Shown here in pieces: positions 34,602 to 46,396 of a DNA stretch of 64,000 nucleotides. Numbering within the stretch: position 1 is the first letter of the stretch; each line of letters begins with the position of its first letter. Source of the DNA: Hypericum androsaemum (lineage: Eukaryota; Streptophyta; Magnoliopsida; Malpighiales; Hypericaceae). The notes beneath the pieces were generated by a model. It did not search any database. It was given only the letters and a program-made list of their open reading frames with translations, and was not told the origin of the DNA. A program made the position numbers and the translations under genes. The stretch is taken from assembly GCA_963995505.1 (NCBI GenBank), contig OZ023198.1:13259141-13323140 (forward strand). Direction: 5' to 3'.

Positions 34602-37600
34602 ATGAAGCAGAACAAGCGGAAGCGAAGAAACCGCCCTCCAACGCGGGACGCCGAGGCGGAGAGGAAGGCGGTCCTCGGTCTGATGGAGGCGTTCGGGTCA
34701 GTCTCCCTCGACGACGCCTCCTCCGCGTACAAGGAGGCCCACGGCGACCTCGCCAAGGCGGCGGAGATCCTCGCGTCCGCCGCGGAGGAGACCGATCTGA
34801 CCACGAGCTCGGTGTCCAGCGGGATATTTGGCTCCGAGACGGGCTCGGGGTCGAGCACCAGCTCGGAGGGCGTGCCGGAGGGGATTGTGGTGTCTGCGAG
34901 GGGACGGAACAAGCAGAAGAAGGTCGTGGCTGTGGCGGGGATGGTTACGAATATGTTGGGGAAGGACTATGTGAGGCGGAGGGAGTTCTCCGATGGGAAG
35001 GGGTTTGGAGGTTTAGGGTTAGGGCTAGGGAGGGAAGAGAAGGAGCAGTTTCTGTGCTCGATGCTCGGTCCGGATTGCGAGCTAAGCATGGCCGTTATAC
35101 AGGATGTCCTTTGTGAGTTTTCTTTTCCTTCAATAGTTTAAGCAAGTTGAGATTTTGAAGCATGTGCTTTATTCTTTTTTGGTTACATTTGGAATACATT
35201 GGTGGAGAAGTTGAAAAATTTTCTGATTCATGCCATTATGCTCAAGTGTACAGATAAGTCTCGTTGGGGGTTTACAAGAATTGTTAGTTGAAGTAATGAT
35301 TTACTGGTCGAAAAATGTGTAATTTACGATGTTCTAACTTTCATCTTCGTGTTTTCACAGGTCAGTGTGGATATGATGTGGACAAGGTAAAGGATTGATT
35401 TGCTAACTATGATCCAACTCTATAAATGTATGTACTGTAAATGATGGCTTCAGATTCACCAAATCGGGGGTCTTGCTAATGATAAGTTGAGAATCTGTTG
35501 AGTTATGTGCTTTTGTTCTGGAACTGGATCACGTTGGTGTTTATTTTTTGGAAGTGAGGCATTGCATTTCCCTCTTATGTAGTCTGTTTATTTCAGGCGC
35601 TTGACATCTTGCTTGATCTATCTGGGTCTACCTCCCAGCACTCTGGCAAAAGTTCATATTTGAAGAATGCTCTAAACATCAGACATGACGAAGGAGTCCT
35701 TGATGAATCCAGTGATAATGTAAGTTGGCCATAATTGTTGACTAGTTTGTTGAAGTAGCTTCACATACTACCCCCTTGTAAATCTGAGCTCATGCTTTGG
35801 TGCCATTTCCTTGCATTGTTTAATTTTGGAAGTCATAGAATGTGGGATTTTCTATGATGCTTGGATACTAGTATGCCTGCAAACACGTGTCTCCAGGTTT
35901 GGTCACTGCGAAGCAAAAAACTCGAGATAAGGTATTTTGAAAACCTGGAGCACTTAAACTAGTTGGGATCAAACTCTAGAAGCTCAATCTTAATCCTTCT
36001 GGTGAACTGGTTACTCAGACTGGGCATTTTAAATATGCAGTTTTTCTTAAAAGAATGTTAAAAAGTTATTTATTTCATAACAGCTGATGGATGCAAACTC
36101 TGATTGTACATCACATTCTAGTGAAACAAGAAGCGATCTCAATGAGTGTGTCTGGGGCAATGGTGGGAGCAGGTAACTTGTTCTGATCTCTATTGCTGTT
36201 TGTATGGCATCTGAAGCATGTTTATCAGTGAGCGATGTTCCCTTTCTTTGGACTGTTTTTTTTCCTTCTGTAATTGAGAAGCATTTGAAATTCATGTCAT
36301 AGTAGTTGATGATTTCAAATGGAGACTAAGATGAAAGGAGACCTTGGTCCACTTCAGGGATTTTGATGCTGTCTTCTATCAAGATCCTTATCTAGTCTCG
36401 ATGTTTCTTTGGTAATAATCTAGTCTTGATGTTACAAAATATGGTTGAAGCATGTCTCTTTTGCTTATGGAAGGAGAATAAATGAATTAGAAGTCTTATC
36501 TTTTATGCTTATCAAGTTGTTGCGCCTTTCAGATTCCAGTTGCTAGTTTGAATCTCATAGAATTGAGGTTTTTCTTTTAATACCCTGGTCAGTGTCAGAC
36601 ATTTGCCTAGCAGAGCTTCAGCTATTTCTTCTTTTTCAGGAGTTATTGGGAAGCTCTTCTTGAAATTCCATCTTCAACTAGTTCATCAAGTGATGAATCG
36701 AATCTCCCTCAAAAGGTGTTAGAATCTTTGTTTAAAATCCCAGAGAGTTCTGAACGCGATCAAAGGTCCATGAATTGGAAGAATGTAGTTAAAAAGATGC
36801 AATCACTTGGGCCCAGTCTCTATATGCAAGAAACTAATGATACTTCACCTCTGCAAGAAAGTTGTGGTACATTATATTATTACTTATTTTGCTGCTGTAT
36901 TGATGATTTGAATATGTTTCACGAAATCCATCCTTTTGATGGTGCACTTATAGAGCTGTAGTTCGCCAACTTGCTGTCAATCCTCCACATTTCACTCTTT
37001 GTTTCTTTACCAATGTAGCCCACGGTGAAGAGTATCATCTGTATAGAAAATCAGCAAACCAACACTGGGATTCTGTGAATTCCTACTATCAAAAAGTAAG
37101 AAAATGTTACCTCCTCCTGAGTGCTAGTTGAACGATGAGGCAAATGTGTGATGGATCTTACGATTGTTTATAGTTTTAAGGCAGTATGTGATGTGTGGAT
37201 ATTACTTGTTCAGGCTGCAGTAGCATACTCAAATGGGGAGAAGGGGTTCGCTTCATACTTGTCTAACCAGGTGTGTTAACTTTGGGTGGTAATTTTGGTG
37301 AGAGCTTGTGTTTAAGGTTTATATATTGCAGTTGGTGTATGCTCTAATATGTGAGAGCATTCAGATATCTTGTTGGCTTTGAGTTATTTGGCAATTGTGT
37401 CAAGAAATTACTTTGACTTTGGACTTGGATGCACTAGAAATGAGATCAAAGCGTTATACAAAGCACATGATACCTTGAGTGTGTAAAGCTTTGGTCTCCT
37501 GTTTGTCATCGAGTGGTTTGGATGTCGTTAAAAAATTCTGGTAACTTAACTTGATGATTCTATGCATTCGGCTGGTGGAATTAGGGTAAGGTGGAAACTA

Positions 37601-38345
37601 AAATAGCTCGGGCTGCAGATCAAAGGGCAAGCCAGGGTATATTTCAGGCCAGGTTAGTGAATCAAGCATTGTCCTAAATAGAGCCTGATCGTCTGTCATC
37701 TGTAAATGAGCTGGTTATTCCTCATTCTGCAGGAACAAGGATATAGAAAATGTGATAACAATTGATATGCACGGGCAGCATGTGAAACAAGCAATGAAGC
37801 TTCTGAAGCTGCACCTGCTATTTGGAACTTACGTTCAATGTAAGTGTTGACCTTCAGTTTCCACCTGTCTTGAAAAGCAAGAACAGAAAAAGAATTTGAT
37901 AATTATATTAAGTTCTTCAAAATTATTCTGACTATCCCCTCATCCTCTATTCATGTTCTGTTTTTGTTTCAGCAATTCAGACCCTGAGAGTCATCACAGG
38001 TTGCGGGAGTCATGGACTTGGAAAGTCAAAAGTTAAGCAATCGGTATGCCCTTGATTCTGTCCTCGTTCAGCTTGCTAAACATTATCGTTGTCACTGCTA
38101 AACAATAGAAATAGATGAGTATTTTCATGCAGCTCTTACACCGTGCTGTTACCAGGTTCTAAGTTTGCTGGCCACGCTTGTCGATCCTTTGACGACTCAT
38201 GACCATATTTCCTGTTTTGTAGATCACAAGCCTCTTAGAAAAGGAAGGTGTTAGGTGGAGTGAGGAGAATCGTGGAACATTACTAATCAAACCTGAAGCT
38301 TTCAAGGAGTATAGTTTCATGGATTCGAATAGCGACGTGGAATGA
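34602..38345 (+). CDS. CUE-like / DUF1771 / Smr-domain protein
   Basis: Eleven exons: 34602-35112, 35361-35386, 35597-35719, 36084-36172, 36640-36866, 37019-37095, 37214-37270, 37585-37652, 37733-37839, 37973-38043, 38223-38345; 1,479 nt, 492 aa. The N-terminus is basic (MKQNKRKRRNRPPTRDAEAE). Two ubiquitin-binding-like helical segments are seen, one around 20-65 and a CUE-like one around 145-190 (LCSMLGPDCELSMAVIQDVL). DUF1771 spans about 326-395 (EYHLYRKSANQHWDSVNSYY). The Smr domain follows at about 399-482 with the DMHGQHV motif and the TGCGSHG motif. Smr domains can have DNA-nicking or endoribonuclease activity; the plant CUE-DUF1771-Smr group is poorly characterised. I therefore give domain content only. 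Confidence 0.9.
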
Positions 38346-38984
38346 CTCTGACAAAGCTACAGCAGGATGTTAACACTCAAAGGGTACGGTTAGATCAATC
38401 TGTTGTTGTATGTTGGTCTTCAGGTGTATATTAATCTAGGTTCGACTTATTTATTTTCGTGTACCTTCTGCTTCTTTAGCTACTTCAGCTCTACCTAGCT
38501 CAATGCTGACCATTTCTCGACAATAGTTCAATGCTAACTTCTTTCTGTATCAATATGGTATACTAATGAGTTTAGAAGTGAGCATACTTCGCACTGATTA
38601 TTTTAGAATTCGAGTCCTGAAAAAGCTCGAATCTGAATTTGTTTGTTCAATGCATATTCGATTTGATTATCGTACTTGCGTGACGTTGAAGTAACATCAT
38701 GGAGGAAATCGTGTTTGGAAGAGAGATACTAAAATAGTTTCATAATGTATGAAGGTATAAAGGTCGGGTAAAGTAAGGTATGGTAATTACATTGATATAA
38801 CTCTTTTGGATAGATTAAAATTGTTTGCATATTCCTTAGGCAACTTCCCTTGATTATAAGGAAAGTAAGGTATAATTATTACATTGTTCTAACTCCTTCC
38901 AAATCAATAGATTACTACCAAAAAATCAATAATTTTTTTTATAAGTAAAAAAAAATTCTGATAATTTCAGAGACTCTAAATATC
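38346..38984. other. 3' spacer of the Smr gene
   Basis: Probable 3' UTR for the first 200 bases, then AT-rich DNA up to the MULE-like target site. No gene. Confidence 0.5.
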
Positions 38985-40251
38985 GCCTTTGGATTCAGGG
39001 GGGACTACATAAAAATCATCCCCATGGTATGGACTAAATATGGACCTTTAGATTTGATCAAAATTTTTTTTTATAGATCTGATGGTCAGAATCTATTGAG
39101 GGTATTTTCGAGTTTTTATCCAAACATACTCATTAGGGTTTCACCATTTTCCTATATAACCCCACAAAAAAAATCATCTCCCTATTTATCCCCCACCACA
39201 TCCTCAATTCGCCGCCGCCCCCTTCCCCCTCCCCCCGACCCGATCCCGTCGTTCCACCGCCCCCTTCCCCCTCCCCCCCGACCAAATTTCGTCGTTCCAC
39301 CGCCCCGATTTCGTCGTTCCACCACCCCCCGACCCGATCCCGTCGTTCCCCCCCCGACCCGCTCCAACGAGAGACCACTGGCGTCCGGATCGATTAAGGG
39401 GAGGCCACGAGCTAGCAGGTCACCGGGCCCGCCACGTGTGACTCTTGCAGGTTTTCGTCGGCGGCGTCGTCGTCTTCTCTGTCGCCGGCTTCTCCGATCT
39501 GTTTTTAATAAATTCAACTTCCGTCGACGTTGTCTGGCTTCCCAGAGCTATTCTCCAAAACGTCGATTGGATTTTGCTCTAAACGACCTCGTAACTAAGT
39601 TATTGAAACGCTTTCCTTCCCTCGAAAAGCTACCAGCTTTCAATACTAGTTATTATATTACGCTGCCATTTTTTTTCCCAATATCATTGACCTTATTTTT
39701 TTTATTTTTGGATTCCTCTTCGTAACTTACATTCTATTTCGTCTCTAGTTTTTCGAAATAACAGTGGATCAAAATATCATAGTAGAATGAAACCAATATC
39801 ATAGTAGAATGAAACCAATATCATAGTACAATGAAACCAATAACATAGAAGATGGAAACCAATATCATAGTAGAATGAAACCAATATCATAGTACAATGA
39901 AACCAATAACATAGAAGATGGAAACCAATATCATAGTAGAATGAAACCAATAGCATAGAAGATGGAAACCAATATCAGAGAAGATGGAAACCAATATCAT
40001 AGTAGAATGAAACCAATATCATAGTACAGTGAAACCAATAACATAGAAGATGGAAATCAATATCATAGTAGAATGAAACCAATAGCATAGAAGATGGAAA
40101 CCAATATCCGAGAAAATGAAAACCAATATTCTCATACTTGTATTTCCATAATTTGTATTATTTTGTTGATATTTTTTTAATTATTACATTTCCAATATTG
40201 CCCCTGTCCCTTTCAGTGGAGATTACCCATGTCCCCACTGAATTTGAACCC
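38985..40251. mobile_element. MULE-like element, copy 2, candidate Pack-MULE
   Basis: Flanked by CTAAATATC at 38976-38984 and 40252-40260. The left end GCCTTTGGATTCAGGGGGGAC and the reversed right end agree at 15 of 21 positions. The 5' 200 bases and 3' end match copy 1, but between about 39180 and 39700 lies a GC-rich block absent from copy 1, including a proline/arginine-rich stretch and a more protein-like segment (39500-39660). No transposase is present. A non-autonomous Mutator-like element with captured host DNA is the best reading. Confidence 0.8.
39774..40130. repeat. About 22-bp minisatellite inside MULE-like copy 2
   Basis: About sixteen units of AATGAAACCAATATCATAGT and GATGGAAACCAATAACATAG type, with higher-order alternation. 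Related to the array at 30420-30720. Confidence 0.9.
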
Positions 40252-40961
40252 CTAAATATCTAATATAATTATAAACCGATAAATCATATACAATAACTTA
40301 TCCACGGACACTCTAGACCGTTCCGTTTTCAAGTCAAATATAAATCTTCACAAGATTAGCCAACTTAAATTTGAACAATTATCGCAAAAAAAAAAGAAAA
40401 AATTTCCTCAACGGTATTTTCGCACACATGTTTGCATTGATTAGTGTGCCTTTTGTGGGCCATCAGAACTATCCATTGCGCTTACAATATCTTTCATAGA
40501 TCCAACTTTCCAAAAAACAATTCCGACCAACATAATGACAAAAGTACCAACTAATAGTTTATCCACGTAGAGTCTTTAAAATTTTTAAAATATTAAATAT
40601 TTGTTAGAACTTCAAAATTTTTATTGATTCAAATATGAATTAATCGATCTAGTAAATATAGTTATCAAATGATATAAATCAAAAACATAAATGACAAAAT
40701 TATAGCTGCATTTTAAAAGGATCCAACGGTACGGTACTACTATAAATTCAAAACAAAAAGCACAGAAAGAAATTGACAGATGATGATTAGATCGTCCGGT
40801 GGCCAACACAATGATGAAGACCCAGCAGGCTCCAAAAAAAGCCGGCCATTCCGAAATAATAGAGAAACCATCCATCCATCCATCCATCCACAGAAACAAA
40901 ATAAAGACAATCTCCAACAGAAAAATGCGGGACCCACAGACAACCTATGGAGGAAGGAGGA
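40252..40961. other. AT-rich spacer upstream of the GT90 gene
   Basis: Contains a short (CATC)n run at about 40870-40892. No gene was recognised; presumably distal promoter. Confidence 0.5.
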
Positions 40962-40987
40962 CTCTCTCTCTCAATTAATTAGGCGCC

Positions 40988-41018
<31 letters not shown>

Positions 41019-41062
41019 ACCAAACCAAAAAAAAACACAGCACCTCTCTCTCTCTCTCTATC
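40962..41062. promoter_or_regulatory. CT-rich tracts in the promoter/leader of the GT90 gene
   Basis: Three (CT)n runs (40962-40973, 40991-41018, 41045-41060) followed by GAA-rich sequence up to the ATG at 41235. Pyrimidine patches near the transcription start are common in plant core promoters; assignment is by position. Confidence 0.4.
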
Positions 41063-41234
41063 TTCCACGACCAAGACAAATACAGCGACGACAAGTCCAA
41101 CTCGATTGGACGATAACAACAGCAAGGACAATGTAACAACTAACAACAAGAAGAAGAAGAATTATATAACGAGGAGGAGGAGAGAAGAAGTTTAAGAAGA
41201 AGAAGAAGGAGAGGCGGGTTTTCTCTGTTGAAGT

Positions 41235-43900
41235 ATGATGTTGAGAAGCAGGTTACCGAAACCAGCTCGCTCGCCTTATTACATTCTCCTTTGGCTGGTC
41301 GCCTTGTCCTCTCTCACCCTCTTTGTCCTTTACCAGGTAAATAAAAAACAAAACCAATCCACATTCCTGTCAATTCTTATGAAAAAGACTCGATCTTTAT
41401 ATAAAGATCAGAACTTTCTGCTCTTATAACGTTCGGGTGTCATCGATTTTTCGACTTTTTTATTATTATTTATTTTGGGTTTTGGTGAGTTCAGGAACTT
41501 TTTGTTGTTCCAACCTGGGTGGTTATATACCACCGTAGATTAGTTGGTAAGAGATGTTCTACGGGTCTCGAGTTTGAGCCTAGTTGTCGTCGGTTTTCTG
41601 CATTTCGATTTCGGGTTTTGGAAAATTCAGGAATTTGATGATGTTCCAAGCATAGTAGTTAGATACTGGAGTCCGTAAGATCCCGGGCTTATACTGGAGT
41701 CCGTAAGATACCTGCCGTGAGAGCTAGCTGTCTTAAAATTTTGACTCGAAACCGAATTAGTCAGGAGTGCAGACACTGTTTTCCTTGACAGAACATAAGT
41801 TTACTAGTTATATCTGCAGCTAACGAGTATTGGATGATGAGCAGGTAGACCAGTTCGCAGGGCGAACCAAAACAGTAGCCGGTCACAATTTGGAGCCAAC
41901 CCCATGGCACCCGTTTCCTCAGAGAACATTTAACGAAGAGAGCAGGCAATCCCGCGCGTACAAGATCATACAATGCTCCTACTTGACTTGTCCGTATGCC
42001 GGCTACGAGTCCATAGCTGAAGAGCCCGTGTTTCGGGATGCCTCAGCAACCAAGTGCCCGGATTTTTTCGGTTTCATCCATCGTGACTTGGAGCCCTGGT
42101 CCAAAACAGGGGTGACAAGGGAGCACATTAGGCGTGCCAAGGACTTCACCGCCTTTCGTGTGGTGATCTCCAAGGGGAAGCTGTATTTGGACATATACTA
42201 TGATTGTGTGCAGAGCAGGATGATGTTCACCATCTGGGGGTTGCTGCAGCTGCTGAAGAGGTACCCTGGGATGGTCCCGGATGTGGACATGATGTTTGAT
42301 TGTATGGACAAGCCTACCGTTGGAAGGGACGAACATGGGTCCTTTCCTTTGCCATTATTCCGGTATTGCACCACTGAGCAGCATTTTGACATCCCATTCC
42401 CTGATTGGTCCTTCTGGGGCTGGTAAGAATTTCATTCTTAACGAGTTCCTTTACGGTATTTAGACATCCACTAGACCGATGGCAAAACTCTCGTCAATCG
42501 AGTTTCCATGTTCAATGCTTATATTGGATTCTTAATGAATGTTGAATTACTCACACTGGTCTGACTTGATTGCGGTTGTTGATTGTCTTGCAACGGATCT
42601 CCAATTAATGGTTCTTTGTGGTGTTTGCAACATGTAATGAGGAAAAAGTTTCTTTTGCTTTGATTGCCATTTGATGCCAATTTGGAAAATGAATTGGTTG
42701 CAGGCCAGAGGTAAACCTTAGACAATGGGATGTGGAATTTCAAGATATTAAAGAGGGCTCTCAAGGTCGAAGCTGGTTGAACAAATGGCCCCGTGCATTC
42801 TGGAAAGGGAATCCATATGTCGAATCTCCTGTTCGCGAGCAGTTACTACAATGTAACCATTCAAGGAAGTGGGGAGCGCAGATTATGAAGCAGGTCTTGT
42901 TTAAGACACAACTGAGATAGTTCTTCTGCTTATTATCAAGTATCACCAGGGTAATCTTGATTCTGAACTAAAGTTGTTCTCTTTCAGGACTGGGAACAAG
43001 AAGCAAAAGATGGTTATGAGAAGTCGAAATTGTCAAATCAGTGCGATTACCGGTAACGACTAATAATCTTACTCTGACAAAGGCTAGAACTCGTGCATTG
43101 GAAGCGTTTATTGAAGTGTTTCACGCTCATTGTCTTACGGTTTTGGATTGGACAAGGAGCTTATAACAGCATTCCCGCTAAATTGTGTAGCATGAATATT
43201 TCTTTCAGTGATATTAACTCGGTCTGCAGCTCATTCTATGATTTTCTATCCCTTCCAATGCAGTTACAAAATATATGCAGAAGGCTATGCTTGGTCAGTG
43301 AGCTTGAAGTACATTGTAGCATGTGGTTCAGTTTCATTGATCATTTCTCCACAATACGAGGATTTCTTCAGCCGCGGTCTTGTACCTAAGGAGAACTATT
43401 GGCCTGTGTCCACGGATGAGCTATGCAACTCTATAAAGTTTGCTGTTGACTGGGGGAACTCGCACCTCTCCGAGGTCAAGTAAACAGTTCAATCTTATGC
43501 ATATCAATGTTACAGTTCGTTTCTTTTCTTCTCTGTCAAAGTTTTCATCATTTTCCTTTCTCAACAGGCTCAGAAAATCGGAAAGAGAGGACAAGATTTC
43601 ATGGAATCGTTGAATATGGATCGAGTGTATGATTACATGTTCCATCTGATAGTGGAGTACTCCAAGCTTCTTGATTTCAAGCCTGTACCTCCCAACTCTG
43701 CTCTTGAAGTTTGCCCGGACTCGCTTCTTTGCTTGGCTGACCCGAAACAGAAGGAATTTCTCGAGGCGTCGAGAGTCATCCCCTCGCCGAATCCTCCCTG
43801 CAGGCTCAAGCCGGGAAGCAGGGACTTCATTGAGGAGTGGATGCAAAGGAAACAAAAGGCGGTGGCTGATGTTAGAGCAATGGAGAGACCGCAAGCTTGA
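41235..43900 (+). CDS. GT90 / DUF821 (CAP10, O-glucosyltransferase rumi-like) glycosyltransferase
   Basis: Six exons: 41235-41336, 41845-42422, 42704-42893, 42988-43052, 43264-43474, 43568-43900; 1,479 nt, 492 aa, phases consistent. Residues 1-11 are basic, and about 14-33 (YYILLWLVALSSLTLFVLYQ) form one membrane anchor, giving a type II Golgi/ER topology. The remainder is the CAP10/GT90 catalytic domain. Visible family features include RAKDFTAFRVVISKGKLYLD, FPLPLFRYCT, SYGYxxSVSL-like EGYAWSVSLKYIVACGS, and EDFFSRGLVPKENYWPV near the C-terminus. Animal relatives (POGLUT/Rumi) add O-glucose or xylose to EGF repeats; in plants the acceptor is mostly unknown and wall polysaccharides are candidates. 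A second ATG at 41238 is equally possible. Confidence 0.9.
41515..41600 (+). repeat. tRNA-like SINE fragment in GT90 intron 1
   Basis: TAGATTAGTTGGTAAGAG resembles a pol III A box, and GGTCTCGAGTTTGAGCC about 30 bases later resembles a B box. No cloverleaf can be closed, so this would be a SINE head, not a tRNA gene. Confidence 0.3.
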
Positions 43901-44724
43901 TCGCTCATCTTTTCGTGGAAAACACCAACTCAAAGTTGTGAATGATCGATCGTATTGCTGGTAAAGCTTCTTGTTCTGTTAACCATCACATTTTGCGATA
44001 TTCTCAATCAAATGTTGCCTTTCCTTTTGCATTGTCAGGAAGGTCTACGAATGAGGATGACGAAGCCTTCGGTCGTCACCTACTCGCTTCTATGATTCGT
44101 CGGTGACCTCGTCTGGTGGCCGACATAGGATATCAGATTGCTGAGAAGCTGTGGCTGCATCTCTTCATATAACTGCAGCACTATTGTACAGCTTGTTCTC
44201 TTCAGGTTTCTGATTCTTTTGGGCTAAAATCCACCATTATGTGAAACATGTACAAGGTAACGAGAATGCAATAGTCCATTACATGAAGAAGTTAATTTTC
44301 TTTTGATACGCTTGATGTGTATATTTTGGAGGGTAAAGAACTTGAGTTCTACATGAAAAAATTCCAGAAGAAATAAGGCAAAGCTGTCGGTGCCACATAG
44401 ATTTGATATTAGTTAAGCGTCCACATATTTTTGTTTGGGTTATGAGTTGCACCAAAACCAAACTGTATTTCTGGTTCGGATCGTATCCGGATCCAGAGAA
44501 TAAATAGTCGGGGTCTTTGTTTCCTTACTTTTTCGGATCTTGGTTTTAACAATTTGAATCGAATCGAATCGGGTCAAACCGAACGTTCACCTCTACACAA
44601 ATAGACCTCTGTCGTGGAATATCAAAACAAATAATGCAAGGAAATGCAAAAGTATAAAAGCTTTATTATAGGAATTGCAAAGCAATTAACATTCTAACTA
44701 ACAACGTGACATACAATTCACCAC
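43901..44724. other. Tail-to-tail spacer between GT90 and AAA ATPase genes
   Basis: Both neighbours terminate here, so two 3' UTRs are expected. No other feature was seen. Confidence 0.6.
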
Positions 44725-46272
44725 TTAGCTTTCAGTAACCACACCATTTTCCTTCGCCCCTTTGCTTGATGATGGACCATCGTCTTCTTTAACTGCCTCA
44801 ACCAGTTCAACTACACCATTGTCTTCCTCTTCTTCACCCTTCTTCAGCTTTGCTAGTGCTTCTTCCTCGGACTTCTTTCTTGCTTTCTCCTTGGCCTCCT
44901 CCAGAACCGAAACCAAGTTCTTCAAGCACGCATCGTCGTCTTCGTGATCCGATTTGGGCATCAGATTCTCCGCGACATCAGCAGGTGACATCTCCACTTC
45001 TTGCAACAATTGCTCAATTGTAGGAAACAACTGATGAGACTCTACATCCAAGTAGTTATTGGCTAGGACCCGAAAGGCCTCGAAGCAACAATACGACATT
45101 TCTATGTGCTTATCCATCCTGCCCCTCCTGATCAAAGCAGGATCAAGCTTCTCCACGTAGTTGGTGGTAAAGATTATGATCCTCTCCCCTCCACAAGCTG
45201 ACCAAATCCCATCTATGAAGTTCAAAAGCCCGGATAGAGTAACTTTGCTCTTCTCATCTTCCTTCCTCTTCATGGACACAGGATCCTTCTCTTTCTCCTC
45301 CTCTTCCTTTTTGGACTTCCTCTTGTCAGTAAAATCTACAGAGCAGTCTATATCTTCGATCACGATCACGGACTTGCCTGCCGTCTCAATCAACAACATC
45401 CTGAGATCGGAGTTGTCCTTGACGGTGGTAAGCTCGAGATCATAAACATCGTATCCCATAAAGTTAGCTATGGCAGCTATCATGGTAGACTTCCCTGTCC
45501 CTGGAGGGCCGTAAAGCAAGTACCCTCTCTTCCAAGGCTTGCCGATCTTCTTGTAATACTCCTCCCCTTTACTGAACTTGGTCAGATCCTTTATAATCTC
45601 TTCCTTCCTCCAGTTGGCCATCGCCAGAGTTTCGAAGCTCGCGGGGTGCTCGAAGATCACATGGCTCCATTTCCCTGTCCCCCTCCAGATGTTCCAGTCC
45701 TTGCTAGGATTGTTTGTATAGAGCTTCCTCTGCCTGTTTTCAACTGCAATCTCCTTTCCTCTCTTGAGAACATGATCCATGTAGGGTCCATTGACGATCT
45801 CCTTGCACCGCCGGTGGAACTTCAGCTGGTAGTACCGCTTCCCATCCGCACCGGGATGCGAAGAGGATGAGGATGAGGACGAGGACGAGGACGAGTGAAT
45901 TTTTCTCAAGGCCCACCAGACCTTGACCCCTTGAAACTCATCTTCCACTTCCTCATCGTTAGCCATGCTTAGGACCAACGGTTTGCTGCTGTCCTTCACC
46001 ACATCGGCCGTGAACCTCCTGGTCAGCTTGGTTGACTTGGTGCTGAGGTAGTCCCTAATGGCCGTGTATGCCCAGCTACGTTCAAGGCGGCTGTCGGTGA
46101 ACTCCTTGAAGGTGATTTGGACATAAGGGTTGAACTGGCTGACTAGTTTATAGAAGTATGCGCGGAGGTAGTGTTGCAAAAAAGCAGGGAATATTTTCTG
46201 CAACATTTTGTAGGCAAAATACAGGCCGGTCATCTTCGTGCCTAGTTGTGTCATTAGTTCCGCCATTGCCAT
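44725..46272 (-). CDS. Membrane-anchored AAA-type ATPase (OM66/AATP1-like)
   Basis: Single exon, 515 aa from the ATG at 46272 (the frame is open further upstream but only with non-ATG starts). Residues 5-35 (LMTQLGTKMTGLYFAYKMLQ onward) form the N-terminal membrane anchor, followed by the AAA_assoc domain to about 130. A Ser run at 127-138 separates it from the ATPase core. Walker A is GPPGTGKST at 255-263 and Walker B VIVIEDID at 302-309; the second region of homology reads IIFTTNYVEKLDPALIRRGR. The C-terminus is Glu/Lys-rich. Relatives sit in the mitochondrial outer membrane or ER and are often salicylate- or stress-induced. Catalytic residues look complete. The 5' flank carries a transposon about 125 bases above the ATG. 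Confidence 0.92.
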   Translation of the reverse strand: MAMAELMTQLGTKMTGLYFAYKMLQKIFPAFLQHYLRAYFYKLVSQFNPYVQITFKEFTDSRLERSWAYTAIRDYLSTKSTKLTRRFTADVVKDSSKPLVLSMANDEEVEDEFQGVKVWWALRKIHSSSSSSSSSSSSHPGADGKRYYQLKFHRRCKEIVNGPYMDHVLKRGKEIAVENRQRKLYTNNPSKDWNIWRGTGKWSHVIFEHPASFETLAMANWRKEEIIKDLTKFSKGEEYYKKIGKPWKRGYLLYGPPGTGKSTMIAAIANFMGYDVYDLELTTVKDNSDLRMLLIETAGKSVIVIEDIDCSVDFTDKRKSKKEEEEKEKDPVSMKRKEDEKSKVTLSGLLNFIDGIWSACGGERIIIFTTNYVEKLDPALIRRGRMDKHIEMSYCCFEAFRVLANNYLDVESHQLFPTIEQLLQEVEMSPADVAENLMPKSDHEDDDACLKNLVSVLEEAKEKARKKSEEEALAKLKKGEEEEDNGVVELVEAVKEDDGPSSSKGAKENGVVTES

Positions 46273-46396
46273 GTTCGATGATGAGATTGTTTGGCTTTCC
46301 TTGGAATAGAGAGGCAAATTATGAGGCTTAAGGTATATGTCTAAGAAGAAAGGGAGATGTATGGAGATAGAGGTTTCTGGTGCGTATTATTTATTA

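Noticed and set aside
39024..39725. A 233-codon gene
   Set aside because: The frame starts in MULE-like terminal sequence and runs through proline/arginine low complexity; reported as transposon cargo instead.
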